From positions 8,494,001 through 8,558,000 of the forward strand of contig JABWDB010000006.1 of NCBI GenBank assembly GCA_019614645.1: a stretch of 64,000 bases of DNA. Direction: 5' to 3'. A model generated the notes under the pieces. That model made no database searches, was not told the origin of the DNA, and saw only the letters and a list, made by a program, of their open reading frames with translations. Below, in pieces: positions 34,556-47,460 of this stretch (positions are counted from its first letter, which is position 1; every line of letters begins with the position of its first letter). Source of the DNA: Stratiolaelaps scimitus. Taxonomy: Eukaryota > Arthropoda > Arachnida > Mesostigmata > Laelapidae. A program made the translations under genes and the position numbers.

Positions 34556-36040
34556 ATCGAACACCCAGTGCTTCAGAATTTGTGTTTGTGTCAACTATCT
34601 CAGAAACGACTCGAACGAGTTTGGATCCGTTTGTTATGTGTAGACTTGACACGATTCGTAACTAGAAAGATGCTAAAATGAATACGAGGTGTTCGATGGG
34701 CTATACAACCCTATGGAGTTCAAAACGGTGAAATTCAAGTTAAAAAACTAGATAGAGATACCACGAAGACTATTGGCCATGAAACGCAAACGTCTAAAGG
34801 GAGCTTGTGTGAACGCGTCACCGTTGTATGGATTCCCTAACCCCCTGTAGGCCTATGACGAATTATGTTTATTTAACAATATACAAATAGGGCTTACCAC
34901 AGTGATGATTATGCTTTGTGCTCAGGTACCACTTAGCACTGTTTGAACATTGCTTCGAATCTATACTCACGTTAAATAGTACGATACACCTCATACATCG
35001 GTTATGTTTGACGACGCCCCTAAAAACTCGAAAGTCTAATAACAAAATGGGGAAAAATGTAAAAAGATTAAGAAAAAAATCGTACTCCGGTAAGAGGCAT
35101 GGCAAATGGACAATTCCTAGCGACTGAGAGAGAGAGAGAGAGAGCAGCTTTGACGGGCCGGGGATCGAAGAGGATTGTCGAATCACAGCTGAGCCTACGT
35201 GAGAATAAAGATTTATTACGTAATTCCCGTGGTGATGAAAAATAAGTCGACCAGTGTTTGCTAAAAAATCTCTTAAAGGGTGAAAACGGTTAGCCGTGAT
35301 ATATAATAGCTTTGCTCTCGACATCTCGACAATATTAGAAAATTCGGAGTTGAATTGACGAGGGAGAACACCGAGTTCAGACACTAGGACACGATCTCTT
35401 TGCGCTTATAGCTTCATATGATCACCCCAAACTGCGACTTCTGGTCAGAACTAAGTTCTTGACATTTACTATGTATCTATCGGAGGGTATCTTCTATGAC
35501 GTTCATATTTCGGATTACGGTTCACGCGGTTTACTGGTACTTTTTTTCAGAAGTTGTACACCTTCGGGACACATAGTAATGATGGATTTTTGCAGTATCT
35601 TCGTTTACAGCCCCGTTTATCGCAGCTGCACTGCGCACGGTATCGCCCTCGCGCGAAGTGTATTTCCTTTGCTGGCAGTCTATAGGTCTCTCTCCCCAGC
35701 TCACCTTTGAAGGGGGGTCTCCCAGGGATCATTAGGAAGGCTGTTCCTCTTCGAAAAAAGCCTCCGTGATCGTGACAGAAGGGAAGAGATGAAGAAAAAG
35801 TGAAACACTGAATGCGGAACCTGGCCTCACCTCTGGGTGGTCTCAAGAAATGCAGCGCCACCTTCGCACTAAGTTTACACTCTCTAGCTTTTACGTCTCT
35901 TCTAGGAGCGCTGGGTCGCCGACGTGACCTTGTCCTCTTGGGAGCGTTGATTGCTGCACTTCACCTTCCGATGACCTGCTAAGAGAGCATACTATCTACC
36001 TCGTCTGATCTATTCGTCGCTCTCGCAAATCTCCCTTGAT
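34556..36040. other. Non-coding stretch
   Basis: Includes an A-rich segment near 35040-35080 and a GAGA run at 35127-35143. The minus frame 34869-35384 (171 codons) is AT-driven and translates the GA run, so it is not believable as a gene. Confidence 0.45.
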
Positions 36041-38400
36041 GCTCCCTCATGTTTCCTGACCATCAGAGCAAGCAACCAACCAACCCGACGCCCGTGTCGT
36101 CTGTTCTCGCGACAAGGAACTTGCACGTCCAAGTGTCCTCACCACGCAATACGTTGGCCCGCTTCCAGCTGGTGATGCTCGGAGACTTATTACAGTTGTT
36201 GCTGTCAGCGATCACCTGCCATTGTTGCCGCAAACGCAGCACTCACACAAGTTGTCCTCACAGTTTTAGCCACTTCGAGACGAACTGGATCGAAGCAATT
36301 AAAACCGGGAATACAAGTGGCCCGAATTTCAAACTTCAACGTTATTCCGACCCATTACAAATTCATCCAGTATATATCTATCTATACATTCGACATCTAC
36401 CCGACATCGGAGAGTGTAATATAATCGTTGGTGGTGAAAATGCCTAAAAAGTTCATTCGCGCATATCATGCCGCCAACGTCCTCTACCCTATACAGCAAA
36501 TGCTCGTTCATTGCCGTTCAATCCTACCGACGCTTAATAGCATCGACGAAGCTAAGCAAACCCACCTCGCTGTCATGGTCTTCTGAAAAAGCTTTGCTCT
36601 ACCCGCGACTTCCGTCGACCTCATCCTCCGTTCAACCTCTGCCTGTTCCGACTCCCTCACCCACTTCGTTCCTCTGCTTGAATCTGGAGTGCCCCAGTGC
36701 AACAGTAGACGTTCGTGTTGCCTCGCTCGCCTCAGCGTTTGGCCAATCGCAGAGGGTCTCCAGCCTCTTTTCGCTGCTCGGCTTTTTTCTCGCACCACTA
36801 TCTTGCCATCCGAGTCCTTTTTGGTTCTCCGCGACCCTCCTCACCACCCGCCGCTTGTCTTGCGTCTCTCCTCAAGCTGCTTCTACCCGGTCGCGCTGGC
36901 CAGTGGCCCTGACCAGCTACTGCTCTCGTGCAAGCCGGTCGAGCGGGCGTTCAGGGGCGAGGCGGGCAGTCGGTCCCAGCCACGGGGACCCTAGGGGCTT
37001 CGCCTCGAAGCTGCACTACGCTGAGCACCCTTGGGCTGTAAAAAGACAAATTATATTTGCATGGGCGAACGTTACGACGCGACGGACAGCAAGGCGGCAG
37101 ACACGGAGCGAGCGAGCGACCCACTCAGTAAGTTGTGTCCAGCCCGCTACTAAGTTCCGTAAACTATCCCCCCCCGTTCGTCTCCTTACACCGTCGTCGT
37201 TGTAACCCTCGGCCGAGAAGAGGCTTCTCTTGCGGGACCATTGTCCGAGATGCTGGCCATCCGTCGAGCTTTTTCGACCCTTAGCATAAAAAAAAGGCAC
37301 ACTACATAACAACATCGAGACCATACAAACAGGCACTACCACAGTGTTCCTATGGAGTGTTCGCGTGTGGGCTTTGCTGGTGAAGAATCCGAATTGAGCA
37401 GTCTGTATATTTCAGGCCATTTTCTGTAGCTTGCTCTCCGTCTGTTGGCCAGTCCATGCCAAACAAAAAAATAGCGTTAACAAATGAATGTTTGGTCTAA
37501 CCTAACGCTAATCAAATTTGCTCTACCAGTCATATGCATGCACAATTGCCGTTGCACACAATAGCACACAATCTGCACCTTCAACTTAGTGGCTAACCCA
37601 TGAGCAATTGGATAGGTGTCCATTGTAGAGATCCACATATAAACATATGCCTCCCATCTCGATATCTATTAGCGAAATCCGTAACGAGCATCGCAATCAT
37701 TCCGCTTTAACTGCGTCTGGCGACTATTCCGCGTTGCAGAACACCACCGACCATCGACTTCGGAGCTTCGTGGCCACCAGTTCCTGTGTTGTTCGCCCAC
37801 CTGCGTTACTCTTTTTCCCTTCAACCGGTCCAGCCCCTCGCTGTCTCCCGGCATTTGCCGACCACAAGAATGATTGCTGTCGTCGCCTCAACGAACGTTC
37901 AACAGTGCAAGGAGAGGGGTCCGCTCTGTATAGCGGACCGGCAGCTGGCGTGCTGCAACTGAACCGCGCGCTTATCCACGGACGCTGTGTATGTGTGTAG
38001 ACACTCGTGTGTGTGTGTGTTTACTGTGGACCTTCAAGACGCTGCCCGCTCGCGGACGCCTCCTCTGCCGTGTATCTGTGTACGCGTTCAGCTGCTGCTG
38101 CTGCTACTGGAGAAGTATCTGAATAAAACCATAAATCTCCTGTAATGTCCCGGTCGCTTTGAGACAGCGCAACCGCTTTATCCGCCAAAATAAATGTTGC
38201 TACTGCTTCCACTACCGCCGCAACAGCCGTTTACTATCCTCCCAGATTTCCCCGTCGGTCTCTCTCTCTGTCTCTTTCTCTGTATCGTCGTACAGCCGTT
38301 TATACTCCACACATTCGCCCCTTCATCTGACGGCAGGAGAAACTCGCTGTGGCGCGGATGACACACTCCTCACTGCACCCGACCGCTGACTCGCATCCGA
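36041..38400. other. GC-rich patches 36050-37260 and 37650-38400
   Basis: The frames at 36468-37205 (plus, 245 codons) and 37647-38000 (plus) are open but Ser/Leu/Pro-rich, without a domain, and overlap frames in other phases. An AT-rich gap (37370-37640) separates the two parts. A (GT)n tract is at 38007-38020. Confidence 0.4.
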
Positions 38401-38529
38401 GAGCGGGACTCGCATCCTTCTTCCTCGTTGTTGTTCCTTGCCGCAGCGTCCATTTAACACGATGCATTGCTTCGCAATGGATGACGATGGATGCCACGTA
38501 ATGCGCGCGGGATGCTATACTATGCCATA

Positions 38530-38545
38530 CATATATATATATATA
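38530..38545. repeat. (AT)n microsatellite
   Basis: Short AT tract. Confidence 0.88.
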
Positions 38546-41260
38546 CAACGGGGGCGAGGGATAGCACCTTTTCTCTCTGTTCGATAGGGCGGCTTCCCTA
38601 CGGCAAGGCCTGTTGGACAGCGGTCGGCGACGGCGAGCGAGCGAGTCGGTCGACTTCTAACCAGCGACCATAACGAATAACGGCCATTGCATTTTTTTTC
38701 CATTTGACAACAACGACACAGACGAAGGCCACGGTAAAGCCGCAAATACATACAGACAGCCAGCCAGAGCGCGCGCGAGACAGAGAGAGAGAGACGTCGT
38801 GGACGATATCTATAAATTTTTATCTATCCGACATCGATAGAGAATGCCAGAACATCCATCCAGATGCATACATCTATATACAGATGTCGTGTGTGTGTAT
38901 GCGGACATAGAGCATAAGATATATGACCGCCACAGTCAATGCCTATCACTGCTATCACGGCATGAGCTGCTATTTCTATCAGGGTATTGGACCGAATCCA
39001 TAATGATATTGTGGCCAGTATACAGCTACTTTGTCACTGGTGAAGTGGACAATTCATCGAGATGTGTCACAATGTATTTGCATGATATTCACTTGCACTT
39101 GTACATGTGGGGTGAATATTCGAATCGATGACGAATCCAGCATAACGAATCAATAGTTTGATTTTTATTCAAACCTGTTAAATCGCAGAGATACGAAATC
39201 GCACGAACCACATACAACATGCATAGGCTATCTTTTGAAACTGTCACTAATAAGTCAAATAAGCTGGCATGCACTTGCCTCATAATAGATTAGCACTAGA
39301 ATGCGATATCATCTGTGGCAAAGGTTCACTTTGTCATCTCAGCCGAGATACATCTTGCACTAGATCTACAATTCGAATATACCTAGCTTATGAACCACAT
39401 AGCTTACTAACTCAGTCGCTTTCAAGATTCGAGAGTAGAGAACGGAGGTTTGTCAGATACAACACGTTGCCCAACGCCTATGTGTTTACATAGATGTCCC
39501 GGCGATGGGTTCGGTTCGCAGAGATTCAATGACTTGAAAATAGGTTTTCTCCTAGTTCAACAACAAGCTCTGAATTCGACTGCCTTAAACGAAACATTGC
39601 TACCTGTGAGGCACGCAAGCTGACCTGCCTTCATAACTCGTAAGTGGTGCCGATACGCTTTTATCTACAATGGCCGCTTCGCATCAGATTCGTACCGCTC
39701 GAGCGATTTAACTAGCCTTCGGACATCTTCTCCCATGAGGCGCGATATGTTGTGAGGTCCTCCTGATATCGCCAACCGTTAATCATAATCTTCTTCCTTG
39801 TAATCTCACCATTTAATGGGTAACTAGAGTAGAATGGTGGGCCCTTGGCACGCTAAGTTGCCCTTGGTACCACGTCCCTAAAAAAACACCTGCTGATTTT
39901 GGAGTCTTTAGAAATCACAAATTTTAACGACTTTCCAAGACGCCTGGGCCTCAGACGATAATGAATAAATATTGCCATAAATCTGACGAACCCAACCCTT
40001 TTATACGATCCGATCTGTTTAGCTCCGCGGGTGCCTGACTCTTGTCTGGTGTGATTCCGACAACATTAGTTATTGCACAGGTTTCCAAAGGGAAAATAAG
40101 TGTTGGCCGAGTGCTATTTGCCTCCGTGTATATATCCAAATTCTTGAGCTCGGATATAAGGGATCTCTCGCAGTGAGCGGCGCGCTCGCTTCCGTACGAG
40201 TCTACATACGCTACCGATAACGATCTTGATATAGCCTCGGCGAATCCCAGCAACGGCTTCATATATAACAGCGCATGGGTCGTTCACGCGTATGTCATCG
40301 CGCAACGTATATTGAGCGGGAAGATATTCGCGACCCTCGACCGGCTGATCGCTTACTCGGATACCGAGCGAGGCAACGGGTAAGAAGAGTGCTGCTGTTC
40401 AGTTGCTGTTCGGCGCCTGCATTCCTCAAGTCGCCGCTGTACTTCGAGTCGGCCTGACACTCGGTCGCCAGACCCCCGAATCGTTGTGCCCCTTGGGAGC
40501 TCAACAAGGAATTGGTAGGAATTAGAGTAGGAACAGTATCATCAGTGAACGAAACTATTAGATGTACACCTGAAAGGCAGAGAGGCCGCTTATCCTCGCC
40601 GTATCCAGCATAGTAGTAGTGGCCACTAATTCGTCGAACGGAAGTCAGTGTACATTTAGAAATTAGTGTTACTTCAGGTAGGCGGAGTGGGAGGACCATG
40701 TCAGGCCATGAACACTACGATGTGTTGCGGGCGACGAATACTTTTAATATAACAACTATATTACAACGAGTATCGTTAGCGTGACTAATTTGTAGGTCAG
40801 CTGAGAAGCATGTGGATTATTGCTGACTCGTCAACATTCGACGATTACTGCGAAACTCGGATCGCTCCGAAGTTTGCCATGAATCTCGGACGAACATTAC
40901 ATTCAAGTTGTGAAGACAGGATAAAATGGAGAGGGAGGGAGGGAGAGACAGAGAGAAAGTAAGTTCAAGTTGTCTCCTCTGTGCATAGGGACTGTGAATT
41001 TTCGACCATCCAGTTACCAATACCCTTCGTCGCCTTGACGCGAACAACTTGGTCGGATACGAGTCAGTCAGCTGTCGGGGTGCGCGGTGCCCTGAATCGT
41101 TCTCAGCAGCGCATCTCCACTCATCCATCGATATGCAGTGGCATCTACGAGTAGCATCGATAAAGACAGTGCGGTGCGGAGGTGAGACGGCTGGGTTCAG
41201 GGGCGTTACAAGAGCAGGGTCCTCAGCGGTTGTTCCCCCGGAAGTGACTGACGCGAGCAG
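38546..41260. other. Non-coding stretch
   Basis: Mostly AT-rich. The minus frames 39951-40262 (103 codons) and 40295-40699 (134 codons) have a non-repetitive composition, but no domain could be named. A GAGAGA run is at 38779-38792 and a GGGA tract at 40930-40955. Confidence 0.4.
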
Positions 41261-41262
41261 CC

Positions 41263-41300
41263 TCTCTCTCTCCCTCTCTCCCCCTCTCTCTCTCTCGCTC
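41263..41300. repeat. (CT)n tract
   Basis: Interrupted CT dinucleotide run. Confidence 0.9.
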
Positions 41301-42003
41301 TGATCAAATTCCACAGTCAATTTAAGCGATCTCGATCTGCATCGGTTGATATTGAGAGTGCCGCTTGAGCGAAATAGAAAAAAACTCGGGGAAACGCGGA
41401 CAACAACTACTGCTGCTACTACAATGAACTGAGAGGATGACAATATCGTTTAGGCCTAGCGTACAAGTGACGCAATACCAGCCAAAGTCGAGTATCAGCA
41501 GCCGAAAATTGGGACAAAGAAACAGGCAGCGAATGCGAACGTGGGAACAAGCCTTGCTTGACGTAAGTGCGAGCCACGGAAAACCGGCACGGAACACGGA
41601 ACGACAACACGAAGCGAATGGAGAATGGCCCAGGCAGATAACGCGTATAGATGTAGAATTCGAAGCTATTGTAAGAACACTGCTTGCTCCCATTATCATT
41701 ACTATTATTATTATTATTATATACGAACGAGGTGGGGCAGATAGTATTACCCAATACGAATGAGATATTACTGGAACGTCTACCACAATTGTCAGTAACC
41801 AGATCACTGTTGTTAAAGGGACAGACGTGTATTTACTACTGTGAGAGGATTCATATTTGTTGAGGACAAGCCATTTCGCGTATGATGCTATTTATCTATT
41901 GCACAGGTACTGATTAATTCGTAGGCTTTTAAATGGTTCTACATAATACTCTACTATGGACGAAATTAGACATACTACTCTTCTGGCATTTCTATGATTA
42001 TTT
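41301..42003. other. Non-coding stretch with (ATT)n
   Basis: ATT trinucleotide tract at 41702-41722. The plus frame opening at ATG 41437 reads through a donor-like GAC/GTAAGTGCG near 41561 and is unrecognised. Confidence 0.4.
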
Positions 42004-42341
42004 TTATACATGTATATATATTATATATATATAATGTTTACTATGTGCATTGCAACATGAAATTATATGAAAGGCCAATATCATCATCTAATAATAATCA
42101 GCATCGGCATTCAGGCTGCCAGGCCATAAACATTTGCCGGGGCCAGAGATTTCCACCGAATGGGGTCGCCTATTGAACGAACATTTTGTGACTCTCCAAA
42201 TAAAAGCCTTGGCAGGCATATCGGCTCCGCTTTGCCTGTTTGCAAATATCTCTTAGCTGACCAAATGTAGATCTGATCTGCTTGCGAATACCACACCACT
42301 CGGCATGACTGTGCATATATGATGTCTAGTGAAACGCACGC

Positions 42342-42384
42342 ACATATATATATATATATATATATATTTATATGTATATATGTG
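42342..42384. repeat. (AT)n microsatellite
   Basis: Interrupted AT tract of about 40 bases. A related short AT tract lies at 42010-42033. Confidence 0.92.
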
Positions 42385-42900
42385 CCCGTTTAAACCGGCC
42401 AGGAGCGCGCATCCGCCAGAGCCGCTCGGGGGCGAATGCGTGCAGACATGAATCTAGCCGTCTACTGGAGCATAGATGCCAGAGAGCTGTCAGGGGGGCA
42501 AAATCGGGCCCATCTGGGAGCGGTTCCGGGTCACGGGACTTCAGTCGGGACTCAACGGATCCAGGGGAGATTCAAAGTAGTAGCGGCTTCGAACGCAAAT
42601 GTGCCTCTCTTTGGAGCCAGGTAAAAGCTGGCAGAGAACGCTGCAGAAGTTCGGGATGCGGCATAAGAGCCCGACAGACGCATTTCTATATTTGATACGT
42701 GTACGCCGTATACGTATATGCAATAGGCGATGTACGAACAGACAGACATACACGTGCATACACTCGAGTACAAGTGGTCGGATTCACCAAACGTCCGATT
42801 TGTAGTCAACCAATTCCGCTGTATGATCCGAGGCCACAGGAGGGAAGTGTTTAATAGGTGTTCTGTCCCGTGCTGACCTCACCGTTACATCAACTCCGGC
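42385..42900. other. Non-coding stretch
   Basis: Overlapping open frames on both strands (for example 42372-42695 plus) with no domain recognised. Confidence 0.45.
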
Positions 42901-42915
42901 ATCATCACGGTCCTG

Positions 42916-43098
42916 TTGAGCCTGGTCGCCTGGTGGTGCGTTCGTGTGCGCCTTGCACTCAGAAGAGACATGTAGGTGCACGGGTTCGATCCCCACCGTT
43001 GCACATTTGCATTTAAAAGGGGTTGTCCGTCTTATGAAGCAATGCAGAAAGTACTACCGTGGACGTTAATCAACTACGTCAGCCCTGAAAATGGATTT
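42916..43098 (+). mobile_element. tRNA-derived SINE, family 1, copy 2
   Basis: Matches copy 1 (34358-34545) from head to end: a GCCTGGTGGTGCGTTCG A-box region, B box GGGTTCGATCCCC (42982-42994), body TTTAAAAGGGGTTGTCCGTC and GAAGCAATGCAGAAAG, and end GTCAGCCCTGAAAA. It is flanked by a 15-base target-site duplication with one mismatch: ATCATCACGGTCCTG (42901-42915) and ATTATCACGGTCCTG (43099-43113). This fixes the element at about 183 bp and shows insertion by target-primed reverse transcription. The enzyme source is presumably a LINE whose 3' end it mimics, not identified here. Confidence 0.92.
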
Positions 43099-43221
43099 AT
43101 TATCACGGTCCTGCATTCACCTCGTTCTTCCTGCTCCGCTTAGCCTCAACGACTTATGTCGGAATAGCTCAACGACTGGAGACTCCTGTTGAATTTATGA
43201 TATTTTCAAGCTGTCGCAGAC

Positions 43222-43249
43222 ATATATATATATATATATATACATATAA
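43222..43249. repeat. (TA)n microsatellite
   Basis: TA dinucleotide tract. Confidence 0.92.
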
Positions 43250-43667
43250 TACATTCCGTTGCCTAGGCTCTCATAGACCCATCTGCATCATTGCATAGTT
43301 GAGCGGGGTTGATGGGGCCTCTGGGGGCCCGGGTGGCTACGAATACGCTGTAGATCACGGGGATATGTAGAGTTTGCGACATCGATCGCTAGTTCAATGC
43401 AATAAGTGGCCTATGTCAGGCCAATATATACAATGCTGACTACTACCACCACTGCAACAAGTACAACTACAACCTGCGAGCTCATGACACATACACTCAT
43501 ATGGCATAAATTAGTTGTTATTATTATTATTGTTGCATTATTAATATACTTTCTGTCGATGTTCACAGCAGAATTTGAAAATGAGCACTAGGCATAAAGA
43601 GTCGCCAGCGTTAACAAGTCACACCCGCCAACTGGGGACAATAGTGTGACCCGTCAGCGCAGCTAAG

Positions 43668-43790
43668 AAACTTGGACGGCTAAGTCTCTGGCTGTGAAAG
43701 CCGAAGGCCGCAAGGCCTCGTTCGAGTCCCACGAGGTGACGATAAGACCTTAAGCATTTGTCAAATTGTAGTTCTGCTAATAAACCAACA
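43668..43790 (+). mobile_element. tRNA-derived SINE, family 2, with LINE-type 3' tail
   Basis: The head has a B box GTTCGAGTCC (43720-43729), an A-box-like GGCTAAGTCTCTGG (43678-43691) about 42 bases upstream, and small complementary arms (GGCT/AGCC, GGCC/GGCC). Directly behind it, 43746-43790 reads CCTTAAGCATTTGTCAAATTG, then TAGTTCTGCTAATAAACCAAC. This is the same 3' end found in the six other tail copies, some of which follow LINE coding remnants. A tRNA head fused to a LINE tail is the classical design of a SINE mobilised by that LINE. A target-site duplication was not seen. Confidence 0.72.
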
Positions 43791-45099
43791 AGATATTTAC
43801 CCTCAATAAATCAGCATTAATTCGTCACTCCGAGGTCTTGTGCCAACGGAGCTAATACTACATTGATTCGTTTCCTCTAACGAAAGCTTCTCGAAATTAT
43901 CTTCGTTTAGGTATATGATATATCTACTAATTAGACGAGTTCATCCACAAGGTCATACAATTCTACTAACATCTTTCTACATCTTTAATTAAATCTCGAA
44001 AACTATACAAATGGCTAGTCCAACTCAACTTTGCGACATCATGATTTCAACTTCGCAGCATGAAGCCAAAAATCTGTTCACCCTCGCGATTTCCATCAGC
44101 TATCGCTGCATTGGTCCACCTGAAAGGATCATTCAACATTTCGAACGTCTCATGTACACTCTCACGTTACTCAAGTCACTTAAATCAATTAGAAAGTCCG
44201 TTGGCGAGCTCTCGCCGAGACCTCGTATCAGCTATGCGGATAATTCCATTCATTCGCATCCTTTTGGGCAACGATTCGCGACTGCTATTCAGCAAAGGAA
44301 CAATTGAAGCCGCAGCTGTCCACGATGCCGACAGACAGATCGACCTGACAGCAACATAAATTCGCGTGTGTATGCTAATATCCCGCATCGGTGAAGAGAC
44401 CACCGAACACCGCCGATAGGCTTGTGGCAGGTATGTTTCGGCAGGGGAACCCAAAGCCCAAATGGAGGCGGTGATCAATAACGGCACAACGGATTTGTCC
44501 ACCCAATGGCGCGACGCATCGGCCTGTCCATGCGAAGGCCTCCATCCTCAATCTTCACTTATACCTACCTACTTGCCTACGGGATGCATTGTCGATCTCG
44601 CCCTGCACTCCTCGTCGTAGATAAGGAAGGACTGACGGCCGCTCTGATGTAGACGGTATGAATAGGTACGAATAAGGAGTGGGCATCCGAGCGGCCTGGA
44701 CGAGAGCTAAGGGAAAGTGTCTCTCTGTATTTTGCTACCTGTGTATATGCCTACCGAGAGAAGTAGCTGTGTAGTAGTGGCTTTATTGTAGTCGTGCCAG
44801 CGGCAGCATTGATAAGTAGTCGACGTAGTGCCTGTAGGCGATGGCGCCAGCAGCGCCATTAACGCTGCCGTAGGCTGGCTGCCGCCTACAAATGAACGTT
44901 ATCATCACCAATCAGCCTCTATCAACCAAAGGGGTACTATTTATAAATTACTAGCGCTGACTTGAATTAATTGACACAGCCTTCTGGAGAGATTGTGTAG
45001 CAATCAGCGAACAGAAGCAAATCGAGAGGCGTAGAGTGCATTTAGATCGATTGCTGCATTGCGATTGACCAGCAACAGAGGTCAATGTACCTACAACAG

Positions 45100-45100
<1 letters not shown>
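43791..45100. other. Non-coding stretch
   Basis: No domain-bearing open frame. The frames at 44011-44502 on both strands overlap and are unrecognised. Confidence 0.5.

Positions 45101-45102
<2 letters not shown>

Positions 45103-45153
<51 letters not shown>
45103..45153. repeat. (AT)n microsatellite
   Basis: Uninterrupted AT dinucleotide tract of about 51 bases, one of the longest in the window. Confidence 0.97.
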
Positions 45154-45155
<2 letters not shown>

Positions 45156-46640
45156 ACGAAAGCACAGGGACAACAACAAATATTACAGACAGATAAAATC
45201 AATACCAAAGAAAAGGCCAGCGGATACAGGCGAGAGAAATTGAGGATGATAACGCCTGTATGTAATATTAGTTAGAAGCCTGCCTCAACTATTGGAATAT
45301 TACTCGTGAAGTACGCCGTATACTATTGTATACATATATTATATGTATATAGACTGAAAAACGATTTACCTAACGAATGCCTCCCTATCTAGCCTCATAC
45401 GATGATAGCTCGTTTGATTGTTTGACTTCGACGTTCCTACCAGCGGATATGATAGCAGCAGTGGCTGCGGGGACGATGGAGATGGCTTACCTCACCTTCT
45501 CCCTTGACCCAAAAGAGCACCCAGCGACCCAAAAACGGAACAGCCGTGAATAGATACGAGGTGTCTAGCTGATTGCTGAATATGTATGCGTGCTCCTATT
45601 CTAACTCTAGCCTTATGAAGAAGAAGAAGAAAAGGTGATACCTATGTCTGTTTAGAATTTGCAGGTTATTGTCAGGATCAGGTTAGGTGCAGCCGGACTA
45701 ATCCCATATGCATGAGGAAGGCCGGCGTGTGTAGACATCTCGACGAGGGATCGAGGAATAGAGACAATGGACCAACGCGAGAGGGAGCGCGTTTGCTTTT
45801 AATCTCTGGAAAAGTTGTTCGATCCTTTGGGCTATATAAGCGGTATATTGCAATAACTTCATTAGATATTTTAATGGTTGTTACTGTTGTTGTTAAGCTA
45901 AAAAATATTTGATGAATTTCACCGAACTTGCAATACATTGTTCCTACAATACATACATATGTGCATATATTCTAGCGGATAGGTGATTCTAGTGAGATAG
46001 AACGTGACCGGTACCAGCGCTAAAACGAATATTCGACGTTTCCAATTTCAATCATTTTCTAGTCTAAACCTCATTTCAAGCCCACTAACACTCCTGAAAG
46101 GGCTTGCTCAGTACGCTCGAAGTTAATGATAGATTCAGAGTTGAACAATCGGTGCTAGAAAAACATTTCACGAACGAAAATCTGCTTGGGAGCCATGTGT
46201 TAAAAAATAGTCTTGAAAAATCTGTGGATGAGTCCCGTGCTGGGCTATGTATGATAATGCCTCGGTACATGATACCTCGTGCTATATCGTACGTTTCCCT
46301 ATCAGGCCTCCCGTCGTAAAATTCACGTACGCACCCTGTCAGATTGCACCCTCTCGTCGAAAACGTGACCGCAACCCTTGCGCGTGGAATGGCGCGCATT
46401 CCACGCGCATCACGAAGCTTCGAAGAAATCAGCATAGTGAAGGACACGCGGCAAATTCGTGAGATCGACGAGATCCGAGACGTGGCCGAGACTCAGAGCA
46501 GACAGAACGCGAATGGAGGAATTGCATGCTCGCACAGCGAATGAAGTCGTTGAAGGCGACACGAGGACTATGTATGTATGTGTGTACGTGTGTATACACG
46601 GGTGGATTGACGCTCGGACGCAACTGAGCACACCCCGCCG
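45154..46640. other. Non-coding stretch
   Basis: Holds a palindromic TATACATATA/TTATATGTATA segment near 45330-45350 and an (AAG)n tract near 45617-45634. No gene recognised. Confidence 0.45.
45833..45866 (+). promoter_or_regulatory. Possible TATA plus initiator core promoter
   Basis: TATATAAG (45833-45840) is followed 28 bases later by the A of TTCATTAG (A at 45861), close to the arthropod TATA-to-initiator spacing of about 30. No open frame of note follows, so this is only a sequence-pattern call. Confidence 0.2.
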
Positions 46641-47460
46641 CTAGAGAGATGCACCCAGATAAACGAAGCCTCGTCGGCGCAGTCTATCTGCCGATATGGG
46701 CCGGGTTCGGACGGTCAGCGGGACTCTTGCAGATTGGTGCCTCTCTCTCTTTCTCTCTCTGACAAACTCACTCATTCATTCCGTCCGTCGGTCGGCCGCC
46801 CGCCCGCTCGCAAACTAGCTATCTATTTATAATAGTTGCATTTGGCCCTCGTGGTAGATCCGCCGGGGGGGGGGGGGTGGGGGGGGCGGACGCCAGCTCG
46901 AAACACGTGATGGGATGAAGAAAGATAACGTAACCAACAGTGCGGTGCCGCTGATGCTCGTGGTGATAGAAGCGAACAGCTAGCTGCTCCAGGATCTGCG
47001 TAGCTGGCTTGCTCTTGCTTGTAGGATGCAATACGGCCGGCACACGGTCACGGCGTTGTCGGTGGAGAAGCGAGGCGGCAACTTTGCACTTTGCAGCAAC
47101 TTGTAACGGTGCCTTTCGTTGTATTTAGGTAGGAGGACATGGGGGCGGGCGAGCGGGCGGTCGTTCGGGCGTCCCTCAGATCGGATCAGAAATAGCGTTC
47201 GCGTGCCGTATCGTGTACGGCCGAGCAGCAACGACGACGCCAAGTGCATGATCCGATGGCGGGGCGGTATCATGACTGACGTTGTATTTGCTGCTGCTAC
47301 AGGCACTACGACTCCGATGACGATGTTCTACTGCCCCAGTTTGTACGGGAGTGTAAGACCCTTGTCAGGTTTCAGGGATTCACGCAGAATCGGAACGCGG
47401 AATCTCCGAGATCCAGCTAGTAGCAGTAGTCGTAGTAGTGTTTATATACTATTCAAGGAC
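46641..47460. other. GC-rich patch
   Basis: Contains a CT run (46740-46760), GGCC/CGCCCGCC tracts, and frames open on both strands (46980-47306 minus, 47119-47475 plus). No domain recognised. Confidence 0.4.
46865..46886 (+). repeat. Poly-G tract
   Basis: G13-T-G8 on the plus strand, able in principle to form a G-quadruplex. Confidence 0.93.

Noticed and set aside
34869..35384. A 171-codon minus frame rich in Leu, Phe and Ile
   Set aside because: AT-driven, translates a GA run as SLSLSQSL, and no membrane protein family is recognisable.
36468..37205. A 245-codon plus frame
   Set aside because: Ser/Pro/Arg-rich with no domain and overlapped by several open frames in other phases.
39951..40699. 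Two adjacent minus frames with fairly protein-like composition
   Set aside because: No family, active-site motif or consistent splice sites could be identified; kept only as a note in the regional entry.
40817..41443. A 208-codon minus frame
   Set aside because: Includes Glu/Arg and Ser/Leu runs from GA/CT repeats; no domain seen.
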